Below, piece by piece: positions 1 to 5,854 of a DNA stretch of 10,000 bases (position 1 is the first letter of the stretch; the number at the start of each line of letters is the position of its first letter). The position numbers and the translations under genes are program-made. Source of the DNA: Kiritimatiellota bacterium. Its GTDB lineage: Bacteria > Verrucomicrobiota > Kiritimatiellia > JAAZAB01. The stretch spans positions 1 through 10,000 of the forward strand of contig VSJD01000215.1 in the NCBI GenBank assembly GCA_008636095.1. Direction: 5' to 3'. Under the pieces are notes generated by a model. That model did not search any database and was not told where the DNA came from. It saw only the letters and a list, made by a program, of their open reading frames with translations.

Positions 1-986
1 TTGGCGCCGTGCCAGAGCCCGGCGAGCAGGAATGAGATAATCAGGTTGCGGTATGTTTTCCGTTCGGAAAGCTTTGAGCCGCCCATCGGGAAATAAAGAT
101 AGTCGCGAATGAAGGTGGAAAGCGAGATGTGCCATCGCTGCCAGAACTCCTGCAGTGACTGGGCAAAGTAGGGGGCGTTGAAATTGAGCATGATGTCAAA
201 GCCGAGCAGGAGACAGAAGCCGATGGCCATATCGGAATAGGCTGAAAAATCGCAGTAAATCTGGACGGCATAACCGTAGATTGCCAGGAGAATGTCCGGT
301 GCGCCGTAGGCCGTTGGATGCGCAAAAACAGGATCAACAATGGCGGTTGCCAGCGTGTTGGCTATGACCATTTTTTTGAAAAGACCCATCAAGATCAGCC
401 CGGCGGCGCGGCCGATATCCATCGGACTACAACGCTCGGGGTGCGCAACCTGGGGGAGAAGATCGCGAGCGCGCACAATCGGCCCGGCCACGAGCTGCGG
501 AAAGAAGGATAAATAAATGGCAAAATCAATGATATTCCGTGCCGGGTCCATTGCGCGCCGGTAGACATCCACCACGTAACTCAGGGCCTGGAATGTAAAA
601 AAGGAAATGCCGACCGGCAATACAATGTCCAGTAGTGGTAACGAACAGGGGATGTTCAAGCTTCTGCATAGCTGGTAGAGCGAGGTGGCAAAGAACCCGT
701 AGTACTTGAAAAATCCCAGCATGCCCAGGTTGAATGCCAATGCCAGGATCAGAAACAACCGGCGCAAAGCTGGGCGCTCATTGCGCGCCATGGCTACGGC
801 CGCCAAATGACTTGTGATCGTGCAGGCCGCGATAAGCGCCAGGAAGCGCCAGTCCCACCAGCCGTAGAAAACATAACTGGCGGAAAGCATAAACGGCTTC
901 CAGATACGCGGACGGCTTACCAGTATCCAGTGCAAAGTGAAGACGATAAAGAAAAAAACCGCAAAAATTAGTGTTGGGAAAAGCAT
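1..986 (-). CDS. AlgI-like MBOAT O-acyltransferase (partial, C-terminus beyond window)
   Basis: Reading the minus strand from the ATG at 986 gives an open frame of 328 codons that leaves the window at base 1. It encodes a polytopic membrane protein of the MBOAT family, AlgI/DltB/PatA branch. These proteins transfer acetyl or other acyl groups across the membrane onto exported polysaccharides or cell-wall polymers. Family hallmarks seen: hydrophobic start MLFPTLIFAVFFF, FYGWWDWRF at about 40-48, LPVGISFFTFQALSYVVDVYR at about 123-143, FFPQLVAGPI at 161-170, YCDFSAYSDMAIG at 244-256, FWQRWHISLS at 281-290 and LWHGA at 324-328. The last two hold the conserved histidines (H286, H326). AlgI-type proteins are usually about 450-520 residues, so roughly a third lies off the window. 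GAGAGG just upstream is a good ribosome binding site. It follows the pseudouridine synthase by 40 bp on the same strand, probably in one transcript. The acceptor polymer cannot be told; an AlgJ/AlgX-like partner, if present, would lie further left. Confidence 0.95.
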   Translation of the reverse strand, partial: MLFPTLIFAVFFFIVFTLHWILVSRPRIWKPFMLSASYVFYGWWDWRFLALIAACTITSHLAAVAMARNERPALRRLFLILALAFNLGMLGFFKYYGFFATSLYQLCRSLNIPCSLPLLDIVLPVGISFFTFQALSYVVDVYRRAMDPARNIIDFAIYLSFFPQLVAGPIVRARDLLPQVAHPERCSPMDIGRAAGLILMGLFKKMVIANTLATAIVDPVFAHPTAYGAPDILLAIYGYAVQIYCDFSAYSDMAIGFCLLLGFDIMLNFNAPYFAQSLQEFWQRWHISLSTFIRDYLYFPMGGSKLSERKTYRNLIISFLLAGLWHGA

Positions 987-1026
987 CGTTTCCTCTCAAA
1001 CACCTCGGGTTTGCCGCCAATGACTT

Positions 1027-1791
1027 CTATGGAACCATGGCCCCGCCGGCAGGCGCAAATTTTTTTAGATACTTGACGGCAATGGAAAGATCCTTTGGCC
1101 ACGGCGCGGTAATCGTGAGCTCCGCCTGGGTGACCGGATGCGTGAAGGTCAGGCTTGCGGCGTGCAGGGCCAAGCGCCCGATCAGCGGGCGCTCGGGCTC
1201 ATTGGGCTTGAACTTGTAGTCACTCTTGATCTCGGACAGGTAAAATCCGCGCCCGTTCCCGTAAAACGCATCGGCGACCACCGGGCAGCCGACGTGCGCC
1301 AGGTGGATCCGGACCTGGTGGGTTTTGTCGCCACTGGGCCAGGCCTCCAGCAGGCTGTGCGCGCGAAAGACCTCGATCGCATGCGTGCGTGTCCGGCAAG
1401 CGCCCCGACGGTAGGAGGCGGTCAGGCGCATTCGGCCGGGCTGGTCGCGATCCCTTTCCAGTTCCCGGCGGATCACCATGTCGGGTTCCGGCAATGTGCC
1501 GAGCACGAGTGCCATGTAATGGGCCTTTACCCGGCTGGTTGCAAATTGTCTCTCCAACGCTGTCAGCGCGACCTTGGTTTTGGCGCAGAGCAGAATGCCG
1601 CTGGTCTCGGCATCCAGCCGGTGGACATTATATATGCCGGGCGCGCGATACTGGTGAATCAGGCCGATCAGGTCGGAGCGGGCCTTGTTCCAGCGGTCGG
1701 GCACGGTCAACAGCCCGCTGGGCTTGTCGAATGCGATCAAGCACTCGTCCTCGAACAAGATAGGGGGCAGGGAAGTTTTTGGGGTAGACAT
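1027..1791 (-). CDS. RluA-family RNA pseudouridine synthase without S4 domain
   Basis: A 254-residue cytoplasmic enzyme that should isomerise specific uridines to pseudouridine in rRNA or tRNA. Motif II is canonical: HRLDAETSG at 57-65, with D60 the expected catalytic aspartate. Other family blocks are the N-terminal FDKPSGLLTVP at 21-31, the Y/H-A-x-V block (HYMALVLG, 91-98), THQVRIHLAHVGCPVVAD at 157-174 and RLALHAASLTF at 206-216. The N-terminal S4 RNA-binding domain of RluC/RluD is absent; the size resembles RluA or TruC. The usual small TGR before THQ(I/V)R is GDK here (154-156), a mild deviation. No convincing Shine-Dalgarno sequence precedes the ATG at 1791, and no better in-frame start lies upstream. 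It lies 40 bp upstream of the MBOAT gene. The target RNA cannot be assigned from sequence. Confidence 0.93.
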   Translation of the reverse strand: MSTPKTSLPPILFEDECLIAFDKPSGLLTVPDRWNKARSDLIGLIHQYRAPGIYNVHRLDAETSGILLCAKTKVALTALERQFATSRVKAHYMALVLGTLPEPDMVIRRELERDRDQPGRMRLTASYRRGACRTRTHAIEVFRAHSLLEAWPSGDKTHQVRIHLAHVGCPVVADAFYGNGRGFYLSEIKSDYKFKPNEPERPLIGRLALHAASLTFTHPVTQAELTITAPWPKDLSIAVKYLKKFAPAGGAMVP

Positions 1792-1834
1792 GGAAAATAT
1801 CTTCGGCTATGATGCCTTGTAAAAAAAAACCTGA

Positions 1835-1931
1835 CGCCGCGTGAGGCTTGCCACGCTTTCGGCATGGTCGCGCGGACTACAGTACCTCTTTATTTTGAGG
1901 GTTGTTGTAGGCCCGGTGACCTCGCCGGGCG
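1835..1931. repeat. REP/BIME-like intergenic repeat, copy 1
   Basis: Two palindromic units face each other. Unit A (1835-1882) reads on the minus strand from CTGTAG into a GC-rich fold. Its 48 bases match 2647-2694 without gaps and with four substitutions (44/48). Unit B (1906-1931) reads on the plus strand as TGTAGG followed by a GCCCGG/CCGGGC hairpin (1911-1916 with 1925-1930) and matches 2709-2734 allowing a one-base indel. Unit A also contains GCGTG/CACGC. The TGTAG head plus hairpin, paired in opposite orientation, is the layout of REP sequences and BIMEs, which in other bacteria are spread by REP-associated tyrosine transposases (RAYTs). No transposase gene is present in this window. 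It lies in the gap between rluA-like and the RRM gene terminator. Confidence 0.8.
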
Positions 1932-1958
1932 ATTATTTCACAGCTTCTGAGCAATTAC

Positions 1959-2000
1959 AAAAAAAGAGCGTTCCGGGAGTTGTCTCCACGGAACGCTCTT
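1959..2000 (-). terminator. Intrinsic terminator of the RRM protein gene
   Basis: On the minus strand, 27 bases after the RRM stop codon, a perfect 12-bp stem forms between 1989-2000 and 1964-1975 (arms AAGAGCGTTCCG and CGGAACGCTCTT). The apex can add a GGAG/CTCC pairing. The stem runs straight into a seven-T tract (complement of 1959-1965). This is a textbook Rho-independent terminator pointing left, so the RRM gene is probably monocistronic and insulated from the pseudouridine synthase gene beyond. Confidence 0.95.
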
Positions 2001-2026
2001 CCCGATTTTAAAACCCGACAATCGGT

Positions 2027-2350
2027 TTAACGATAGTCGCGCTTGCCACCGCCACCGCCACCGCCTCGGTCGCCGCCGCCGAAGTTGCCGCGGGGCCGAT
2101 CTTCACGGGGCTTGGCTTCGTTGACCGTCAGGGTGCGGCCTTGGAAATCCGCGCCGTTTTTCTCGGCAATGGCCTTGTTGGCCTCTTCCTGCGATCCCAT
2201 TTCCACGAAGGCAAATCCGCGCGACTTGTTCGTGTACTTGTCCATGATGACGTTACAACTAACCACCGTGCCACACGTGGCAAAGTGTTCCTTCAGGTCA
2301 CCTTCGGTCGTGGTGAAGGACAGGTTTCCGACATACAGCTTCGTAGCCAT
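2027..2350 (-). CDS. Small glycine-rich RRM RNA-binding protein
   Basis: A 107-residue single-RRM protein. RNP2 is LYVGNL at residues 5-10 and RNP1 is RGFAFVEM at 44-51, both canonical with the aromatic residues needed for stacking on single-stranded RNA. The RRM covers about 4-80. A charged linker and a glycine-rich tail (88-102, ending GGGKRDYR) follow. This is the architecture of cyanobacterial Rbp proteins and of many PVC and proteobacterial homologues. Those are often linked to cold stress or RNA localisation, but the role here is not determined. The start is the ATG at 2350, because GGGAGGAATAGT precedes it and the RRM begins at once. An in-frame ATG at 2404 lacks a ribosome site and sits in a palindrome. 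The gene has its own strong terminator and a gene-free upstream region. Confidence 0.95.
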   Translation of the reverse strand: MATKLYVGNLSFTTTEGDLKEHFATCGTVVSCNVIMDKYTNKSRGFAFVEMGSQEEANKAIAEKNGADFQGRTLTVNEAKPREDRPRGNFGGGDRGGGGGGGKRDYR

Positions 2351-2394
2351 ACTATTCCTCCCTTGGACTGCGGTATGAGTGTTCTGCGACTGTT

Positions 2395-2409
2395 CCCGAA
2401 TCATTCGGG
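2395..2409. promoter_or_regulatory. Palindrome in the RRM gene leader
   Basis: CCCGAA-TCA-TTCGGG is a perfect 6-bp inverted repeat with a 3-base spacer, 45 bases upstream of the RRM start codon. It could be a small hairpin in the 5' leader or a protein-binding site. Bacterial RRM genes often have long regulated leaders. There is no direct evidence of function. Confidence 0.35.
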
Positions 2410-2572
2410 TTTCGGATCGTCACCGAGCAAAGCATCGTTTGACAATCTACCATCTCACTGTGAACTCGCTCATTCTGCAGTCAAGTGGGATATACTCTAT
2501 CAGGTTGTAAAACGAATGCAACAACTATTTTAATGTTTTTTAGGGGGGGTATTTTCGCTGTTTTGGCCCGTT

Positions 2573-2601
2573 TTCTTGTTGTCTCCAGGCGTTATTATGA
2601 T
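2573..2601 (+). promoter_or_regulatory. Possible sigma-70-type promoter for the DHS-like gene
   Basis: TTCTTG at 2573-2578 and TATGAT at 2596-2601 are separated by 17 bases. The -10 box is good and the -35 box is weak. It would start transcription near 2608 and give a leader of about 170 nt that contains the long inverted repeat at 2620-2751. Confidence 0.35.
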
Positions 2602-2616
2602 AGGATTACACCTATC
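2599..2616. promoter_or_regulatory. Operator-like inverted repeat GATAGG-N6-CCTATC
   Basis: GATAGGATTACACCTATC has perfect 6-base arms with a 6-base spacer. It overlaps the end of the putative -10 box at 2596-2601 and the expected start point, so a bound protein would block initiation. No cognate regulator can be named; the nearest regulator, AraC-type at 5855, usually binds direct rather than inverted repeats. Confidence 0.35.
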
Positions 2617-2619
2617 CAA

Positions 2620-2751
2620 AGATTCCGCTGAAAAACCCCGAATTAGCGCCGCGTGAGGCTTGCTACGCTTCCGGCGTGGTCGCGCGGCCTACAGGAAATG
2701 GGCCGTTTTGTGGGCCTGGTGACCCACCGGGCGGGTTTTTCAGCGGAATCT
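2620..2751. repeat. REP/BIME-like repeat copy 2 inside a perfect 19-bp inverted repeat
   Basis: The outer arms 2620-2638 and 2733-2751 are perfect complements over 19 bp (AGATTCCGCTGAAAAACCC and its reverse complement). Between them lie unit A (2647-2694) and unit B (2709-2734, overlapping the right arm by two bases), the same two units as at 1835-1931. Unit B folds as GCCTGGTG/CACCGGGC around a 3-base loop (2714-2732 region). Copy 1 lacks the 19-bp arms, so the arms belong to this locus or to a larger element. The structure ends 11 bases before the GGGGAG ribosome site of the next gene, so in mRNA it would form a large folded leader. Function is unknown: repeat insertion, transcript stabilisation and translational control are all possible. 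Confidence 0.8.
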
Positions 2752-2778
2752 CCAAAACTAACGGGGAGAGCCAAACCC

Positions 2779-3891
2779 ATGCCCCATCCGCAATTCGACC
2801 GCGACAAGTTGATCGTCAAACCGCTGGGCGAACGCAAGAACAAGATAGTGATTGCCCGCGATTGCGTTTTACCCGGCACGGCGCCCAAAACCCTTGCCGG
2901 GGAGGCGCGGGAAATTGTGCGCGAAACAGCCGAGCGCATGCGCAAGGCGCGGCGGGCGGGGCGGGCCATCATGCTGGCGTTTGGCGCGCATGCGATCAAG
3001 AACGGCCTGGCTCCGGTCCTGATTCGGTTGATGGAAGAGGGTTGGCTAACGCATTTGGCGACCAACGGGGCTGGGATCATTCATGACTGGGAGTTTGCCT
3101 TCCAGGGCCAGAGTGGCGAGGATGTGCGCCGCTACGTGGCCGAGGGCCAGTTCGGCATCTGGCAGGAAACCGGCCGTTATATTAACCTGGCGCTGATTGT
3201 CGGCGCCTACGAGGGGTTAGGCTACGGCGAATCGGTCGGGGCCCTGATCCAGAATGAATGTCTGGTGATCCCTTCCGCCGATGAATTGCGGCGCGTCGCG
3301 GCGGATGCCCTGGTCACCGGCCCTGCGCGCGCCGCCGCCGCCGCCGATTTCCTGGAGACCGTGCGGCATTTTGACCTTCCGCCCGGACGGCTGGCGATTC
3401 CACATCCCTTCAAGTCCTACAGTGTGCAGGCGGCGGCCTATCGTCTGAACATTCCGTTCACCGGCCATCCCATGTTCGGGCATGACATTATTTATAATCA
3501 TCCCATGAACCAGGGGGCGGCCATCGGACGGACAGCCCAGCGTGATTTCCTGGCTTTCGCGCACAGCGTCAACAACCTGGACGGTGGGGTGTATCTCTCG
3601 GTGGGTTCGGCGGTTATGTCGCCCATGATTTTTGAAAAATCCTTGGCCATGGCCCAGAATCTGCACCACCAGAAGGGGCGCGCCATTAAAGACCATTTCA
3701 TCCTGGTAGTGGACTTGGCCGACGCCCATTGGGACTGGAGCGCTCAGGGTGAGCCGCCCATGGACAATCCGGCGTATTACCTGCGCTATTGTAAAACATT
3801 CAGCCGCATGGGCGGCGCCATGCGCTACCTGTCTGCCGATAACCGCGACTTCCTGCTGGCGCTGAGCCGCGAATTAACCGGCGAGCGCTAA
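2779..3891 (+). CDS. Deoxyhypusine-synthase-like (DHS-fold) protein, substrate unknown
   Basis: A 370-residue, probably cytoplasmic protein. Long conserved-looking blocks are FGAHAIKNGLAPVLIRLMEEG (68-88), TNGAGIIHDWEFAFQG (95-110), GQFGIWQETGRYIN (123-136), IPHPFKSYSVQ (207-217) and GGVYLSVGSAVMSPMIFEKSLAMA (269-292). They recall the NAD-binding deoxyhypusine synthase fold and its orphan bacterial relatives. I do not see the DHS catalytic lysine motif, so transfer of aminobutyl to a lysine is not supported. My assignment rests on pattern memory and is tentative. Start choice: GGGGAG at 2763-2768 is well placed for the ATG at 2779. The longer frame from a GTG at 2653 would translate the REP-like repeat and is rejected. 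Its stop codon (3889-3891) directly abuts the stop of the opposing Gfo/Idh gene. Bacteria do not make eIF5A, so a novel substrate such as a polyamine or guanidino compound is possible but unproven. Confidence 0.85.
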   Translation: MPHPQFDRDKLIVKPLGERKNKIVIARDCVLPGTAPKTLAGEAREIVRETAERMRKARRAGRAIMLAFGAHAIKNGLAPVLIRLMEEGWLTHLATNGAGIIHDWEFAFQGQSGEDVRRYVAEGQFGIWQETGRYINLALIVGAYEGLGYGESVGALIQNECLVIPSADELRRVAADALVTGPARAAAAADFLETVRHFDLPPGRLAIPHPFKSYSVQAAAYRLNIPFTGHPMFGHDIIYNHPMNQGAAIGRTAQRDFLAFAHSVNNLDGGVYLSVGSAVMSPMIFEKSLAMAQNLHHQKGRAIKDHFILVVDLADAHWDWSAQGEPPMDNPAYYLRYCKTFSRMGGAMRYLSADNRDFLLALSRELTGER

Positions 3892-4944
3892 TCAGTTTTT
3901 TATTCCAATCAGCTTCCCGCCGTTTGTCGATGATTTTAAACTGGCATCCAGGTAAGCCTGCACCCGCGCGCCACCTTCAAAACTGGTCTGTCCCTGTTTG
4001 CCGCTTTTGATCGCGTCAACAAATCGCTGATACATCGTGGGCACGGGCGGACATTTCACCGGCCACCAGATGTTCGTGTCAACATCTTGGCCAACACAGA
4101 TACGGAGGGTTTCCGGCGCGGGGCGGTCCAGATTAATGTCCAGTCCGCCTTTGTCGCCGTAAACCCGAAGTGCGACCGTATTGGCGTGGCCGGTAGCCCA
4201 TCGGCTGGCATGCAGTGTTCCCAGCGCCCCATTATTAAAACGCACGATGGCGGCCATACTGTCATTGGCGTCAAAAACATAAGGCCCGATCCGCTTCCGT
4301 CCCTTGTTAAAAGTCTTGAGTTCACACTGCAAAGCGGCTATGTCGCCGACAATAAAACTCGCAAAGTCATACAGATGAACGCCGATATCTCCCAGAACTC
4401 CGGCACTGCCATGCCGCGTGCTCAATCGCCACAACCAGGCCTCGCTTTTATGCCAGTCTCCCCAGGCTTTGCCCACCAGCCAGCTTTGCAGATAACTGCC
4501 CTCGACATGCATAATGCGGCCGAGTCTCCCGGAAGCGACGATTTTCGCCGCCATTTGAGTGGCGGGGCTGTTACGGTAGCTGAAATTGACCGCCGTAATG
4601 AGTTTCCGGGCGCGCGCGGCTTCCGCCATGCGGCGCGCATCCCGCAGGTTGTCGGCCAGCGGTTTTTCACACATGACACACAGGCCGTATTTGATCGCCA
4701 GCAACGCGGTTGGCGCGTGTGCCTTGTCAATCGCTGCGATCGAAACTCCGTCCAAACGCTCTTGTTTCAGCATTTCCGCGGTGTCTGCATACACCTTCGG
4801 AATGCCGTGTTTTTCCGCAAAAGCCTTGGCCCGTCCGGGAGCAATGTCACAACAGGCTGCCACATCACATCCCTTAATGGCTTTAAAACTGCCGGCATGG
4901 CTGTTGGCCATTCCGCCGGTTCCGATGATAGCCAGTCTGATCAT
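3892..4944 (-). CDS. Gfo/Idh/MocA-family NAD(P)-dependent oxidoreductase (ThuB-like partner)
   Basis: A 350-residue cytoplasmic dehydrogenase. The N-terminal Rossmann fold starts at residue 2 with the dinucleotide motif GTGGMA (8-13) and an acidic residue after the second strand (CCDIAPGRA). The family signature CEKPLA is at 92-97, with K94 the conserved catalytic lysine. The C-terminal domain has GDIGVHLYD at 185-193, whose D186/H190 pair matches the usual catalytic Asp/His. Substrates in this family are sugars, inositols and keto-sugars; the specific one is not evident. An ATG at 4953 is also in frame, but the GGGGG ribosome site (4954-4958) would touch it, so the ATG at 4944 with 9-base spacing is preferred. 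The ribosome site overlaps the end of thuA, giving tight translational coupling. ThuA plus Gfo/Idh is the ThuA-ThuB arrangement known from rhizobial trehalose utilisation. Confidence 0.93.
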   Translation of the reverse strand: MIRLAIIGTGGMANSHAGSFKAIKGCDVAACCDIAPGRAKAFAEKHGIPKVYADTAEMLKQERLDGVSIAAIDKAHAPTALLAIKYGLCVMCEKPLADNLRDARRMAEAARARKLITAVNFSYRNSPATQMAAKIVASGRLGRIMHVEGSYLQSWLVGKAWGDWHKSEAWLWRLSTRHGSAGVLGDIGVHLYDFASFIVGDIAALQCELKTFNKGRKRIGPYVFDANDSMAAIVRFNNGALGTLHASRWATGHANTVALRVYGDKGGLDINLDRPAPETLRICVGQDVDTNIWWPVKCPPVPTMYQRFVDAIKSGKQGQTSFEGGARVQAYLDASLKSSTNGGKLIGIKN

Positions 4945-4959
4945 GATTGCCATCCCCCT

Positions 4960-5733
4960 TTATTTCGACTGAATAACACCCGTCTTGCCGAAATCCACGG
5001 TCTTGGGCGCCAGCTTTTCAAGCGGTTTGACATTGGGACAATTATCCTTGATGTTGACTCGCGGCGCCGCCCAACGCGCGGCATTGGCAATCACCTTCTG
5101 AACCTGCAGATTATGATAAATCGGATAGATTTCATGACCCGGCCGGAAATAGAACACGCGCCCATGCCCGCGCTCCCAGCAACAGCCGCTCCGGAACACT
5201 TCGCCGCCTTCAAACCAGGAAATAAAAATCAACTTGTCCGGCGTGGGAATATCAAACCGTTCACCGTACATTTCCGTGTTCGGCAATTCAATATACTCGC
5301 CAATACCCTCGGTGATGGGATGACCCGGCTCAATGTTCCACAGTCTTTCTTTTTCAGCCGCCTCGCGCCACTTAAGCGAACAGTTTGTGCCCATTAGCCG
5401 GCGGAAGATCTTCGAAAAATGGCCGGCATGCAGGACGATCAGGCCCATGCCCTCCAGCACGCGCCGTTGCACGCGCGCAACCACCGTGTCGCTGACTTCG
5501 CCGTGCGCCGCATGTCCCCACCAGGTTAATACATCGGTTTCGGCCAGGACCTGCTCCGTCAATCCATGCTCCGGCTCATCCAGCGTGGCCGTGCGCACGC
5601 GCAGGTCGGCATGAGCGGAGAGCGATTGGGCGATCACCGCATGCATGCCATCCGGATAAATCTTTTTTACGGCTGAGTCCCTTTTTTCATGACGAAACTC
5701 ATTCCAGACCGTCACGTTAATCGGCTTGTTCAT
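4960..5733 (-). CDS. ThuA-domain protein (trehalose utilisation family)
   Basis: A 257-residue protein of the ThuA family, which has a class I glutamine-amidotransferase-like fold. Features seen: VTVWNEF at 7-13, YPDGMHAVI at 26-34, [12 protein letters not shown] at 69-80, [12 protein letters not shown] at 97-108, [13 protein letters not shown] at 138-150 and [14 protein letters not shown] at 195-208. The histidine-rich patches are typical of this family. Rhizobial ThuA/ThuB act on keto-disaccharides in trehalose catabolism; in PVC genomes the family is widely expanded and substrate varies. No signal peptide, so cytoplasmic. Start: the ATG at 5733 has AAAGGGGAA before it, whereas the upstream ATG at 5775 lies in the promoter area and has no such site. 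The Gfo/Idh gene follows 15 bases after the stop, so the two form an operon, transcribed divergently from the AraC regulator. Confidence 0.92.
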   Translation of the reverse strand: MNKPINVTVWNEFRHEKRDSAVKKIYPDGMHAVIAQSLSAHADLRVRTATLDEPEHGLTEQVLAETDVLTWWGHAAHGEVSDTVVARVQRRVLEGMGLIVLHAGHFSKIFRRLMGTNCSLKWREAAEKERLWNIEPGHPITEGIGEYIELPNTEMYGERFDIPTPDKLIFISWFEGGEVFRSGCCWERGHGRVFYFRPGHEIYPIYHNLQVQKVIANAARWAAPRVNIKDNCPNVKPLEKLAPKTVDFGKTGVIQSK

Positions 5734-5779
5734 CAGTTCCCCTTTCGATATCAAGGTTAATGCGTAAAAGTTCATGGGT

Positions 5780-5809
5780 AGAATAAACTGGAAATAGGTT
5801 TGCGGCCAA
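5780..5809 (-). promoter_or_regulatory. Putative promoter of the thuA-gfo/idh operon
   Basis: On the minus strand, TTGGCC (complement of 5804-5809) and TATTCT (complement of 5780-5785) are 18 bases apart. The boxes are moderate matches. The -35 box overlaps that of the opposing araC promoter by two bases, so one bound regulator could control both directions. Confidence 0.45.
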
Positions 5810-5828
5810 AGGAAATCTGCGCTATAAA
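5800..5828 (+). promoter_or_regulatory. Putative promoter of the AraC-family regulator gene
   Basis: TTGCGG at 5800-5805 and TATAAA at 5823-5828 are separated by exactly 17 bases. Transcription would begin near 5835, leaving a leader of about 20 nt. The small inverted repeat TTTG-CGGC-CAAA lies across this -35 box and the opposing one. Confidence 0.5.
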
Positions 5829-5854
5829 TCTTATAAACACCGGATTTTTCTTAG

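Larger units (their letters stand above)
2351..2619. other. Divergent intergenic region between the RRM gene and the DHS-like gene
   Basis: This is the left part of a 428-bp gap with no credible gene; the only open frame crossing it is an antisense shadow of the RRM gene. It is more AT-rich than its surroundings, has a run of seven G near 2543-2549, and should hold the RRM promoter on the minus strand. I see no minus-strand pair of boxes good enough to name; a weak candidate is TTGCAT with TAGAGT 16 bases on, in the region 2485-2525. Plus-strand signals are listed separately. Confidence 0.5.

Noticed and set aside
1138-1812. 224-codon plus-strand open frame
   Set aside because: Antisense shadow of the pseudouridine synthase; no family motifs and no ribosome site.
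1795-1823. Possible promoter of the pseudouridine synthase gene (TTTACA-N17-ATATTT on the minus strand)
   Set aside because: The -10 box would lie 4 bases from the ATG, placing the transcript start inside the coding region; leaderless expression is possible but not supported.
2141-2533. Plus-strand frame crossing the RRM gene and its leader
   Set aside because: Mostly complementary to the RRM coding sequence; composition and lack of start signals argue against a gene.
2653-2778. N-terminal 42-residue extension of the DHS-like protein from a GTG start
   Set aside because: The extension translates the intergenic repeat (unit A and unit B) and has no ribosome site, while the ATG at 2779 has GGGGAG at proper spacing.
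4087-5397. 436-codon plus-strand open frame
   Set aside because: It is antisense to both the Gfo/Idh and ThuA genes, which have clear family motifs and ribosome sites. The frame has no recognisable motifs and no start signal.
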